Assembly (NCBI GenBank): GCA_043798435.1
Contig: JAZDOR010000190.1
Location: forward strand, 1-15,645
DNA: 15,645 nt
Direction of reading: 5' to 3'
Source: JAGUXG01 sp043798435
GTDB taxonomy: Bacteria > UBA9089 > UBA9088 > JAGUXG01
How positions within the stretch are numbered: position 1 is the first letter of the stretch; each line of letters opens with the position of its first letter. The notes under the pieces were generated by a model. It was not told where the DNA came from, made no database searches, and was given only the letters and a program-made list of their open reading frames with translations. Shown here piece by piece: positions 5,992-13,759 of the stretch. Position numbers and translations under genes: made by a program.

Positions 5992-8826
5992 CTAAAGACT
6001 TGGTGTTTCACTTTTTCTAAGTTTGTAAGCCTCTATCAGCCTTTCGGTAGGAGCAGGAATAGGACCAAACCTATCGGCCATCTCGGAAGCTACCTTTTCT
6101 GCGTCATCTTCAGCAAGCCTCTTGTAGAAGAAGAATCTATCCCCTTGCTCAGGAATATATGAGGCAGGGATAAAGGCATCGTAGGGAATATCAAAGGAGG
6201 CTTGTTGCCTTACCTTTCTTTTCACGCCACGCAGATTATCTACTGTCTCCTTTAGAAGCTGGCTATAAAGACCGAGCCCGATTTCCTTGATATTTCCAGA
6301 TTGCTCCTGGCCTAAGATATTCCCTGCACCCCGTATTTCTAAGTCGGACATGGCCAGTCTCATGCCTGAACCAAGCTCAGCGAACTCATAAAGGGCAGAC
6401 AGCCTCTTTCTTTGTTCTTCTTTGAGGGGAAGGTTCTTTGGGTAGAGCAGGTAGCAGTAAGCATGTCTATCTGTTCGTCCTACCCTTCCCCTTAATTGAT
6501 ACAGGTCAGCCAAACCAAACGCCTGGGCATTGTTAATAATGATGGTATTGACAAAAGGCATATCAAGCCCTGACTCTATGATGGATGTTGAGAGAAGGAT
6601 GTCAAACCTTTTTTCTACAAAATCCAGGATTCGCCTCTCCAAAAGATGCTCTCTCATCCGTCCATGGGCTGTTCTGACCTCAACACCCGGGAGTATATCT
6701 TTCAATAACCCCTCCATTTTTGAGAGTGTTTCTATGGAGTTATGGACAAAGAAGACCTGTCCCTCTCTTTCAAGCTCCTTCATCACCGCAGATTTTATGA
6801 TATCAGGGTCGAATTTTGTAACCTCTGTCTTTATTGACTGCCTTCCTAATGGTGGTGTATTTATTATACTTATCTCCCGTATCCCTGAGATAGAGAGGTA
6901 CAGGGTTCTGGGAACTGGTGTGGCAGATAGAGAGAGATAATCCACTTGTTCCCTTAGCTTTTTGAGCCTCTCCTTCTGAGCCACCCCAAACCTTTGCTCT
7001 TCATCAACAATCACCAGACCAAGATTAGAGAATGAGACATCCCCAGAAAGTAGCCTGTGCGTGCCAATGATAATATCTATAGTGCCTTTTTTCAACCCTT
7101 CTATTGTATTATTGTTCTCCTTAGGGGTTCTAAACCTTGAGAGGAGCCCAATATTGACAGGAAAAGCCTCCATCCTTTGGCAAAATGTCTTATAATGCTG
7201 TTGGGCAAGAATGGTGGTTGGGCAAAGAAGAGCCACCTGAAAGCCATTAAGACAAGACTTAAAAGCGGCTCTAAGAGCCACCTCTGTCTTTCCAAAGCCA
7301 ACATCACCAAGGATGAGCCTGTCCATAGGCCGCTCACTCTCCATATCCCTTTTTATATCCTCTATGGCTTTCAGTTGGTCATCTGTCTCAGAATATGGAA
7401 AGCCTGCCTCAAGCTCTATCTGCTCTAAGGTGTCTTTTGGATAGGGTTTCTTTCGTAGGAGGCAGCGCAAAGCCTCCATCTCTATTAGCCCTTTCCCAAA
7501 AATCAGGCAGGATTCCTTCACCTTCCTTTTCGTTTTATCCCAATAACCCCTCCCGAGTCTACTGAGCTGGGGCTCTGCTGGCCCAACATACCTTTCCACA
7601 TCATCCATTAGTTCGACAGGGATATAAAGCCTGTCGGAAAGGGCATATTCAAGAAAAAGGAAGTCCTTCATCCCCTTTTCTACTGATAAAGTAGAAATGC
7701 CAAGAAATTTTCCTATGCCATATTTTGTATGGACAGCATAATCACCAATTTTTAGCTCAATAAATTCAGTAAATTTTTTTCTTTTCTGCCGTGGGTTTGA
7801 TGGGTAAAATGGTGTTCCAAATATCTCGGCAGGGGTTATGACGACAAGATTTTCTATGATAAATCCGCATGATAAGGGAGCGGTAACAACAATAACCTCT
7901 TTTTCAAACAGGAATTCTTTGAGCCTCTTTTCTTGAGCAGGATAATAACCCAGGACCACTACCTTCTTTTTCTCTTTCAACCATTTTTCTATCTGTTCAA
8001 AGAGGGTTTCCATCTTTCCCAAGAATTTTTGGGGAGAAGATGTGGGGATAATCGGCGACTCCAAAGAACTGATAGAGTGAGTTTTTCTTTCTTTGAGCCT
8101 GCTCTCTGTCTCTGCCCATTCTTCATTTTCCTGCTCATCTAAGAAGATAATAGCATCCTCTGGAAGATAGTCAAAGATAGAGAACTCACCTGAGGAATTT
8201 TGGGCGGGCCAAATAGTAAAATCATTCTCTTTACGAAAGGAGAGTTGAGTCTCAGGATCAAACCTACGGATAGAAACAATCTTGTCATCATAAAATTCAC
8301 TTCTCACAGGTTCTTCAGAGTTTACAGGCCATACATCTAATATTCCACCCCGCAGGCTAAGCTCTCCCTTTTCTTCGCATCGCTGGATCCTTGTATATCC
8401 CATAGCCACGAGCCTTTCTACTAACTGGATGAGGTCTATTTCCTGATCAAGTGTAAGTTTTATTTCTGAGTATAGAGAGGTCTTATCTGGAAAGCTCTGG
8501 CAAAAGGCAGGGATAGAAAATATGCAGGTTATGGGTTTAGAATTGGCAAGTGCGAGAAGAATCTCTTTTCTGTCTCCTGCTGTCTCTGCATCCTCTGTCT
8601 CTGGAAATAGGGAGACTTCAATAAAGCAAGAGATGTCCCTTTGAAGCTGATGGGCTTTTTCAAAATTTACTGTAAGAATCAGGCAGGTTTTTTGGCGAGA
8701 GATGATGGATGCCAAAAGAAATGGCTTTATGTGTGAAGGGAAACCTAATTTTTTTGTCGGCAGTCTTGGCGGCTCAATAAAAGAAAGGAGAAAAGATAGG
8801 GGTGGTTTTTGTAAGAGAGAATCCAT
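5992..8826 (-). CDS. mfd: Transcription-repair coupling factor, short form
   Basis: Removes RNA polymerase stalled at DNA lesions and recruits UvrA. The order is a UvrB-like N-terminal region (about 1-200, GELSLRGGILDVWP at 154-167), the RNA-polymerase-interacting domain (about 355-415, GDYAVHTKYGIGKFLG), then a RecG-like translocase with Walker A GDVGFGKTEVA (507-517), VDEEQRFG (607-614), SATPVPRTLYLS (634-645), SIIESGLDMP and QLRGRVGRTDR. At 944 residues it is about 200 shorter than E. coli Mfd: the N-terminal part before Walker A is about 120 shorter. The protein ends soon after ADRFGPIP, leaving out about 80 residues of the C-terminal D7 region that holds the enzyme autoinhibited in E. 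coli. All motor motifs are intact, so it should be functional but perhaps less restrained. The ATG at 8824-8826 has no Shine-Dalgarno site. It lies 58 bases after tsf. Confidence 0.93.
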   Translation of the reverse strand: MDSLLQKPPLSFLLSFIEPPRLPTKKLGFPSHIKPFLLASIISRQKTCLILTVNFEKAHQLQRDISCFIEVSLFPETEDAETAGDRKEILLALANSKPITCIFSIPAFCQSFPDKTSLYSEIKLTLDQEIDLIQLVERLVAMGYTRIQRCEEKGELSLRGGILDVWPVNSEEPVRSEFYDDKIVSIRRFDPETQLSFRKENDFTIWPAQNSSGEFSIFDYLPEDAIIFLDEQENEEWAETESRLKERKTHSISSLESPIIPTSSPQKFLGKMETLFEQIEKWLKEKKKVVVLGYYPAQEKRLKEFLFEKEVIVVTAPLSCGFIIENLVVITPAEIFGTPFYPSNPRQKRKKFTEFIELKIGDYAVHTKYGIGKFLGISTLSVEKGMKDFLFLEYALSDRLYIPVELMDDVERYVGPAEPQLSRLGRGYWDKTKRKVKESCLIFGKGLIEMEALRCLLRKKPYPKDTLEQIELEAGFPYSETDDQLKAIEDIKRDMESERPMDRLILGDVGFGKTEVALRAAFKSCLNGFQVALLCPTTILAQQHYKTFCQRMEAFPVNIGLLSRFRTPKENNNTIEGLKKGTIDIIIGTHRLLSGDVSFSNLGLVIVDEEQRFGVAQKERLKKLREQVDYLSLSATPVPRTLYLSISGIREISIINTPPLGRQSIKTEVTKFDPDIIKSAVMKELEREGQVFFVHNSIETLSKMEGLLKDILPGVEVRTAHGRMREHLLERRILDFVEKRFDILLSTSIIESGLDMPFVNTIIINNAQAFGLADLYQLRGRVGRTDRHAYCYLLYPKNLPLKEEQRKRLSALYEFAELGSGMRLAMSDLEIRGAGNILGQEQSGNIKEIGLGLYSQLLKETVDNLRGVKRKVRQQASFDIPYDAFIPASYIPEQGDRFFFYKRLAEDDAEKVASEMADRFGPIPAPTERLIEAYKLRKSETPSL

Positions 8827-8849
8827 TGCAAATTTATCATTGCAAATTT
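8824..8849. repeat. 12-base direct repeat around the mfd start codon
   Basis: CATTGCAAATTT occurs at 8824-8835 and 8838-8849, a period of 14 bases. On the minus strand each copy ends in ATG, and the second copy supplies the mfd start codon; the first ATG is out of frame. The whole tsf-mfd spacer (8827-8884) is AT-rich and also holds an AATGATA/TATCATT inverted pair beside the tsf stop. No ribosome-binding site is present. Confidence 0.7.
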
Positions 8850-8884
8850 GAAATGCTAAATACTAAATGATAAATAACTATCTA

Positions 8885-9478
8885 TCATTCTCCTTGCCTG
8901 AAGATGACAAATCGGATGGGTGTGATATTTTCTTTTATCTTTCCTATCTTTTCCGCTATCAGTTTTTCTATAGTAGTCTTTGGATCGCGGATATATGGCT
9001 GGTCTAAGAGGCAGGTTTCCTGGTAGAATTTTTCCATCTTTCCATCTATTATCTTCTCTATTATTTGCTGAGGTTTATTTGTTCCCTCTAATTGTTTTTG
9101 GTAAATATCCCTCTCATTCGAAAGTTTATCCTCTGGTATCTCATTTCTTTTTATATAAAGTGGAGAGGAGGCTGTAATCTGAAGGCAAAGATCCCTTCCA
9201 AGCTCATTAAACTCAGGGGTCTTTGCGGAAAAACTTGTTTCACACCCCAGTTCAAGGAGAACGCCAATCTTTCCGCTATGGTGAATATAGGAGAAGATTT
9301 TCCCTTCTTTGGCTACCCTCACCGAGAGCTTCTTGGCAGAGGCTATTCCTTGCGTTCTAAGAATGGTGATAGCCTTCTCTATATCACCCTCTGCCTCTAA
9401 AAGTGCCTTTTTACACTCCATCATTCCCACACCAGTCTTCTCTCTCAGTGTCTTTACATCATGAGCATTAATATTCAT
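8885..9478 (-). CDS. tsf: Elongation factor Ts, short form
   Basis: Exchanges GDP for GTP on EF-Tu. At 197 residues it is the compact form, like that of Thermotoga, and not the ~283-residue E. coli form. The N-terminal UBA-like domain is clear (VKTLREKTGVGMMECKKALL, residues 8-27), followed by the core (EGKIFSYIHHSGKIGVLLEL). The EF-Tu contact motif, normally TDFV, reads TSFS at 81-84, so the conserved Asp is Ser; Phe83, the key intruding residue, is kept. The C-terminal half has IIDGKMEKFYQETCLLDQPY, typical of the family. The start ATG has no Shine-Dalgarno site. It follows rpsB by 28 bases, the usual bacterial order, and is probably cotranscribed from the rpsB promoter. Confidence 0.93.
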   Translation of the reverse strand: MNINAHDVKTLREKTGVGMMECKKALLEAEGDIEKAITILRTQGIASAKKLSVRVAKEGKIFSYIHHSGKIGVLLELGCETSFSAKTPEFNELGRDLCLQITASSPLYIKRNEIPEDKLSNERDIYQKQLEGTNKPQQIIEKIIDGKMEKFYQETCLLDQPYIRDPKTTIEKLIAEKIGKIKENITPIRFVIFRQGE

Positions 9479-9485
9479 TGTATTT

Positions 9486-9518
9486 GATTACACAGATTTA
9501 TTTAGATTACACAGATTT
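9486..9518. repeat. 14-base direct repeat overlapping the rpsB stop
   Basis: GATTACACAGATTT occurs at 9486-9499 and 9505-9518, a period of 19 bases. On the minus strand the second copy (AAATCTGTGTAATC) supplies the last rpsB codons (Lys, Ser, Val) and the TAA stop; the other lies in the rpsB-tsf spacer. Similar sequences occur as dispersed intergenic repeats in many genomes (from memory), so the end of rpsB may have been reshaped by a repeat. Confidence 0.65.
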
Positions 9519-10331
9519 TTCTGTCTCTATGGTTTCAGGTTCTACTTCTTCAAATTCTACTCCTTCAAGCTTTACTTCTTCAGAATCCACCTCTTCAGAG
9601 ATTACTTCCTCAGACTCTACTTCTCCTGCCCCTTCAGTTATTTCTTCGCTACCCTCTCCCTTTCCTTCTATAATTGCATCTGCTGCACAAGAGGTTATCA
9701 GCTTTATTGAACGAATGGCATCATCATTTCCAGGAATTGGATAATCAACAAGGTCTGGATTAGTATTGGTATCAACAATGGCTACTATTGGTATGCCCAG
9801 CTTTCTTGCCTCAGCGACAGCTATTTTTTCCTTCATTATATCAACGATGAAAAGAGCAGAAGGAAGCCCTTTTATCCCCTTTATTCCTCCAAGGAGTCGG
9901 GTAAGTTTATCTTTTTCCTTTCTTAATAATGCGGCCTCTTTTTTGGTTAAAGCCTCAAACTCTCCAATCTTTTCTCTATCTTCTAATTCCTCAAGCCTCA
10001 TCAGGGTCTTTTTTATGGTCTCAAAATTAGTGAGAGTTCCACCAAGCCACCTTTGAGCTATATAAAAAGCCCCGCACCTTTCTGCTTCTTCAGCTACCAC
10101 TTGCTGTGCCTGGCGTTTTGTTCCAACAAAGAGAATCTTTCCATCAGAAGAAGATACCTTCTGTAAGAAATCTGTTGCTTCGTTCAATGCTTTAAGTGCT
10201 TTCTGGAGGTCAATAATATAGATATCATTTCTAAGGCTATAGATAAACTTAGCCATCTTTGGATTCCACTTGCTTCTCTGGTGTCCAAAATGAATCCCTG
10301 CTTCCAACAACTGTTTAATGGTTATTTTCAT
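9507..10331 (-). CDS. rpsB: 30S ribosomal protein S2 with acidic C-terminal tail
   Basis: Small-subunit protein S2, needed for S1 binding and late 30S assembly. The core is typical: KQLLEAGIHFGHQ (6-18), RSKWNPKMAKFIY, FVGTKRQAQ, RWLGGTLTNFETI and GIPIVAIVDTNTNPDLVDYP, ending near residue 221. Residues 222-274 form an extra tail made almost only of Glu, Ser, Val, Gly and Thr, with repeated SEEV/GEVE/FEEVE units. The total of 274 exceeds the E. coli 241. The gene's 3' part correspondingly shows short TCTACTTCTTCA-like repeats on the plus strand (about 9,537-9,630). The start ATG is certain from the alignment of the N-terminus, lacks a Shine-Dalgarno site, and lies within 7 bases of the expected transcription start. 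tsf follows. Confidence 0.95.
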   Translation of the reverse strand: MKITIKQLLEAGIHFGHQRSKWNPKMAKFIYSLRNDIYIIDLQKALKALNEATDFLQKVSSSDGKILFVGTKRQAQQVVAEEAERCGAFYIAQRWLGGTLTNFETIKKTLMRLEELEDREKIGEFEALTKKEAALLRKEKDKLTRLLGGIKGIKGLPSALFIVDIMKEKIAVAEARKLGIPIVAIVDTNTNPDLVDYPIPGNDDAIRSIKLITSCAADAIIEGKGEGSEEITEGAGEVESEEVISEEVDSEEVKLEGVEFEEVEPETIETEKSV

Positions 10332-10343
10332 AAGAAGGTGTAT

Positions 10344-10371
10344 ATTATAATCTCAAACCAATTTCTGTCAA
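10344..10371 (-). promoter_or_regulatory. Consensus sigma-70 promoter of rpsB-tsf(-mfd)
   Basis: On the minus strand a perfect TTGACA (10366-10371) is followed after 16 bases by a perfect TATAAT (10344-10349). The expected start of transcription is near 10337, only about 6 bases before the rpsB ATG (10329-10331). The mRNA would be almost leaderless, agreeing with the absence of a ribosome-binding site. Confidence 0.8.
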
Positions 10372-10569
10372 GGTATATTTTGAAAGTCCAGAACTTCCCT
10401 GACTTTGGGGGAGAAATTAGGAGGAAAAGAAAGTATTAATGGATTAAGGTACGAAAAAAATGGAGAAGATGTTGAAAGGGGATATTATCGTCTCTAATTT
10501 TTGATTTGTTGCCTACCAGGAGATTGTCTCCACCCCTCAAAAAAGTTAGGGAGGTTCTACAACACCTAA
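10372..10569. other. Spacer upstream of the rpsB promoter
   Basis: No gene was found here. Small hairpins exist, for example GGAGA/TCTCC at 10519-10531 around a 3-base loop, but no T-tract follows, so they are not convincing terminators. The stretch probably separates the rpsB unit from insertion-sequence debris. Confidence 0.5.
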
Positions 10570-10701
10570 ATGTCTATAGGCAAATATCATCTCAAAATTA
10601 TTCTAATGTTTGAAGCAAAAAATAAAGAACTTCGAAAAATCATTGCACAACAGATTGAAATCATTGCTCAACAAAAAGCAACAATAACTCTTGGTAACTA
10701 A
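10570..10701 (+). other. Small 43-codon reading frame, uncertain
   Basis: An ATG (10570-10572) opens 43 codons with a helical, Gln-rich C-terminal half (KELRKIIAQQIEIIAQQKAT) ending at TAA (10699-10701). The pattern resembles a short coiled coil, such as the N-terminal helix of some transposases. It is in the same frame as, and directly before, the transposase remnant at 10702-11001. It has no clear ribosome-binding site. It may be part of the same debris and not a live gene. Confidence 0.3.
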
Positions 10702-11001
10702 CCGCAAGGATTAAGGATTGGTGAAGCCAAGAAGATCGTAGAAACTTTTAGCTGGCGTTTGGTAATTGAGCTTTTGTCTCGTGATGCTAAGCAACATCTT
10801 GGATAAAAGATTGCCAGCTTCTCTTCCCCTGAAGGTATCAGGAGGCATTAGTATTTGGTGTTTCTGGCGTACACTCTCCTAAATCAATCTGTTAAGCAGA
10901 GTATCTTAGTGAAAAGGGTAAAAAGCCAACTTTATACAATTTGTCGTTGTGTCAGCTTAGAGCTACTTCTTCCTTGGTCTACTGGATTCAGAAACAACTA
11001 A
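10702..11001 (+). pseudogene. Decayed DDE transposase, C-terminal fragment (IS701/IS4-like)
   Basis: One plus-strand frame carries three segments separated by stops. The first contains VETFSWRLVIELLSRDAKQ then HLG; the next is SPEGIRRH; then YLVFLAYTLLNQSVKQ. Together they match the C-terminal pattern of IS4-superfamily transposases (R-W-x-IE-x-x-F-x-DAKQHLG ... EGIRRHWYLVFLAYTLL). The TAG at 10849-10851 stands where Trp (TGG) is expected, a one-base change; another stop (10804-10806) follows HLG. The catalytic Asp-bearing N-terminal half is absent. This is the remnant of an insertion sequence between nuoG and rpsB. The family name is a best guess. Confidence 0.6.
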
Positions 11002-11048
11002 CAGTCAATTCTTCTCCGTAGGTGGTGTTTCAGTTTACTTACATAAAT

Positions 11049-13307
11049 TTACAAAAGTTCAGTAGTTACAAGATTGGAAGGAGAGAGGGGCTCAAGTTCA
11101 ATCTTTATTTCCGGGTGGGATTTTAGAAGGGCTACTTTGGGGGGCAATCCATTGTCCATTTTGCACTGGACAGTAAGGCTTCCTTTTGGCAGAGTTATCC
11201 TTACCTGCTCACCTATATTCAGGCTTTCTTTATCTCCCTTGTTCATCAAAAGCAAGGGTGATGAGGAAAGTTCCATCAAAGATTTAGACTTACCTGAAGT
11301 TTTTCCTGAATGGAATCTGGTAGATTCTGTAAGAAGATAGAAGGGATATTCCTCGCTTCGCTCTATTGGTTTTGCCTCAACTGGAATGAACCTTAACCTT
11401 TTTTCCGTCCTTGCCTCTTTTGGAATATCTAAGGAAGGGAGTTTTCCAGTTATCCTCTTGATAATCTCTGTAATTATCTCTAAATCTGATTTGGTCCCCG
11501 CTGGTGGGCTTGATGCCGTATCTGTCCGTTGAATTTTGCCCTCAAAGTTTGTGAATGTGCCTTTTTTCTCCAAGCCTGCAGTTGCCGGAAGAACCACATC
11601 AGCCATCTTTGCTGTCTCTGTGAGATATAGACTTGAGACAACGATAAACTCCTTATTCTGCAAAGCCTCAGCCGGAAGCTCACAGCCTATGAGAAATAAC
11701 CCCTGAACAGAGCTTATAAAGGATTTGTCTTTATCGCCCAATAGATTAAAAGCACCCACTTCATTACACTTTCTACCCAAAAGATGGAGCTTTGTCTGCC
11801 TTTTGAGAAGAAGAAGAGAGGATGCTGCCTTGACTAAATCAGAAGAAGGGGACGATAAGACGATACAAGGATTCTTGCTTTCAGCATAAGCTTTGGCAGC
11901 AGAGAGGATAGCCTCTTTTTCCACACCAGACTTTTCTTCTGTATAGCCTGCCAGAGACTCCTTAAGTGGTTCAAAACCCTCTGTGAAATCGCTCAAATCT
12001 TGCCCATTTTGCCTGATAATTTCCGCCATCATTCCATTTATAACGGTTATCTCATGACCAGGTGTAATAAGAAGTTGATGAGAAGCAAGCCTGCCTGCTT
12101 TTATTCTTCTTGGGCTAATTACTATGAGCCTTGCATCCTTTCTCTTTACTGCATAATTAATAAAGGTGGAAGGGACAGGGTTTTCCTCAGAAATGTCCGA
12201 AAAGAGCAAGATACAGTCAGAATCCTGTATCTCTTTCATCTCACCCAATGAAAGACCTGTTTCAGAGAAAGCAGAGAGGTATTTCAGGTCTTCTGCACAG
12301 GCTATATCAGGGCTTTCAAGTGTTTTCATAAGCTCTTTGGCTCCCCATATCTCCTCGTTTGTCAACCTTGCTGAAACAAGCATACCCAAGCGACCCTTTA
12401 GCTTTGAAAACTTGCTCACAATAAGATTGAGTGCCTCATCCCAGTTCGAAGCCACAAGTTTGCCATCTTTTTTGATTAGAGGTTGCGTGAGCCTATCCTC
12501 TGAATAGATGTAATCAAACCCAAAGTGTCCTTTGGCACAAACGCCGCCCTCGTTCACACCGCTCTCTTTGGCATCTATCTTCAATATCCTTCCATCTTTG
12601 CTCCTGGCCGTAAGATTACAGCCAACATTACAGTAGTGGCAGATAATATCTATATTGGTGAGCTCCCAAACCCTTGCCTTGAATTTGAATAGCTTGGAGG
12701 TGAGCGCTCCCACAGGGCAGATGTCAATACACTGTCCGCAGAACTCGCAGTCTAAAGCCCTGTCAAAGTCTGTGCCAATCTTTGCCTTCATTCCCCTGTT
12801 GACAAAGGATACCTCAGCCACATCCTGAATCTCATCGCATACTCTGGCACATTTTCCGCAAAGAATGCACCTGTTCAGGTTTCTTTCAATAAGAGGGCTT
12901 CTGTAGTCTATAGGAAGGTTGGACACATCTGCCTTGAATCTATTTTCTGAGACACCATACTCATAAACTAAATCTTGTAGCCTGCACTCTCCAGCCTTAT
13001 CGCAAACAGGGCAATCAAGGGGATGATGAATGAGCAGAAGCTCTAAAATGGTTCTACGAGCCTTGATAATCGCAGCGGAGGTAGTTCTTACCACCATGCC
13101 ATTAGTCGCTGGTGTTGTGCAGGAAGGGGTGAATTTTGTCCTTGCCCCTTCCAACTCAACAAGGCAGATTCTGCAAGCACCAAAAGGGGCAAGCCGCCTG
13201 TCATAGCAGAGCGTAGGCACATTCGCCCCTGCTTTTTGAGCTGCATCTAAAATGGTGGCACCTTCTTCTATCTCAATCTCTTTTCCGTCAATAACAAGTG
13301 TTATCAT
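11049..13307 (-). CDS. nuoG: NADH dehydrogenase-type iron-sulfur subunit G, molybdopterin-domain family
   Basis: Relays electrons from the NuoF flavin through iron-sulfur clusters. It has a plant-type [2Fe-2S] (C34, C45, C48, C63), a His-Cys [4Fe-4S] site (H95, C99, C102, C108), two ferredoxin [4Fe-4S] sites (C147-150-153-157 and C187-190-193-197), an N7-type site (C223, C226, C230, C257), then a molybdopterin-oxidoreductase domain (about 270-640) and its C-terminal domain (about 655-752). Formate dehydrogenases share this layout, but at the catalytic Cys/Sec-His pair this protein appears to have Lys342-Tyr343, so formate oxidation is unlikely. No [FeFe]-hydrogenase H-cluster motifs occur. 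The start ATG overlaps the hicA stop by 4 bases (ATGA), implying coupled translation. 752 residues is normal for NuoG. The partner complex (quinone reductase, hydrogenase or soluble diaphorase) is not shown here. Confidence 0.85.
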   Translation of the reverse strand: MITLVIDGKEIEIEEGATILDAAQKAGANVPTLCYDRRLAPFGACRICLVELEGARTKFTPSCTTPATNGMVVRTTSAAIIKARRTILELLLIHHPLDCPVCDKAGECRLQDLVYEYGVSENRFKADVSNLPIDYRSPLIERNLNRCILCGKCARVCDEIQDVAEVSFVNRGMKAKIGTDFDRALDCEFCGQCIDICPVGALTSKLFKFKARVWELTNIDIICHYCNVGCNLTARSKDGRILKIDAKESGVNEGGVCAKGHFGFDYIYSEDRLTQPLIKKDGKLVASNWDEALNLIVSKFSKLKGRLGMLVSARLTNEEIWGAKELMKTLESPDIACAEDLKYLSAFSETGLSLGEMKEIQDSDCILLFSDISEENPVPSTFINYAVKRKDARLIVISPRRIKAGRLASHQLLITPGHEITVINGMMAEIIRQNGQDLSDFTEGFEPLKESLAGYTEEKSGVEKEAILSAAKAYAESKNPCIVLSSPSSDLVKAASSLLLLKRQTKLHLLGRKCNEVGAFNLLGDKDKSFISSVQGLFLIGCELPAEALQNKEFIVVSSLYLTETAKMADVVLPATAGLEKKGTFTNFEGKIQRTDTASSPPAGTKSDLEIITEIIKRITGKLPSLDIPKEARTEKRLRFIPVEAKPIERSEEYPFYLLTESTRFHSGKTSGKSKSLMELSSSPLLLMNKGDKESLNIGEQVRITLPKGSLTVQCKMDNGLPPKVALLKSHPEIKIELEPLSPSNLVTTELL

Positions 13308-13543
13308 TTGTATTTTTCGTATAGACTTAAAAATTCTTCTAATGTTATTTCTAAATCTTCTCTGACTATTTTGCGTAGAAGTCCTTTTGGTATCTCCTTA
13401 TTTCCATGTATAGGAACGGTTGTTGCTTTTCCATCTCCTGTTTTCAATCTTACATGAGATCCCTTAGTTTTAGTAATCTCAAAACCCAAATCTGTCAAAA
13501 ACTTTATAAGTTCTTTGCCTTTAATTGCAGGAAGTCTATACAT
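13304..13543 (-). CDS. hicA: HicA toxin, mRNA interferase
   Basis: A 79-residue YcfA/HicA protein with a dsRNA-binding-like fold that cleaves mRNAs when free of antitoxin. It shows the family pattern KGKELIKFLTDLGFE (8-22), the catalytic histidine in KGSHVRL (H30), a TTVPIHGNKEIPKGLLRKIV block (41-60) and the final helix. It overlaps the upstream hicB by 8 bases and the downstream nuoG start by 4 bases, so all three are translationally coupled. No promoter or ribosome-binding site of its own is visible. The toxin would therefore be made only when the nuoF-nuoG message is made. Confidence 0.88.
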   Translation of the reverse strand: MYRLPAIKGKELIKFLTDLGFEITKTKGSHVRLKTGDGKATTVPIHGNKEIPKGLLRKIVREDLEITLEEFLSLYEKYK

Positions 13544-13757
13544 TTTGCACTACTTCCAGTTCTCTAATGCCTATAAACTTGTTTAGTTCCTCAACCCTTG
13601 TCTCCTCAAGGCATATGTCTATAACCTCTCTTATGTTTACAATTGCTTCATCTATAGTTTCACCATAGGAATGACAACCCTTAAACATTGGGCAGCTCAC
13701 AATATAGTACCCATTCTCATCTATTTCAACAACTATTGGTAGATGTAATCCATTCAT
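13536..13757 (-). CDS. hicB: HicB antitoxin, short form
   Basis: A 73-residue HicB/UPF0150 antitoxin that binds and blocks HicA. It has the partial RNase-H-like fold typical of the family: IVVEIDENGYYIVSCPMFKG (8-27), CHSYGETIDEAIVNIREVID, then an alpha helix. It lacks the C-terminal DNA-binding domain of longer HicB proteins, so it cannot easily repress its own promoter, and none is seen. It starts 2 bases after the nuoF stop and overlaps hicA by 8 bases. The start is the ATG at 13755-13757; a nearby ATG at 13751-13753 is out of frame. Confidence 0.88.
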   Translation of the reverse strand: MNGLHLPIVVEIDENGYYIVSCPMFKGCHSYGETIDEAIVNIREVIDICLEETRVEELNKFIGIRELEVVQNV

Positions 13758-13759
13758 TT

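Noticed and set aside
10519..10531. GGAGA/TCTCC hairpin as a terminator
   Set aside because: The stem is short, with a 3-base loop and no T-run on either side.
11049..13307. Formate dehydrogenase alpha subunit or [FeFe] hydrogenase
   Set aside because: The expected Cys/Sec-His catalytic pair appears replaced by Lys-Tyr, and no H-cluster cysteine motifs are present; a NuoG-type role fits better.
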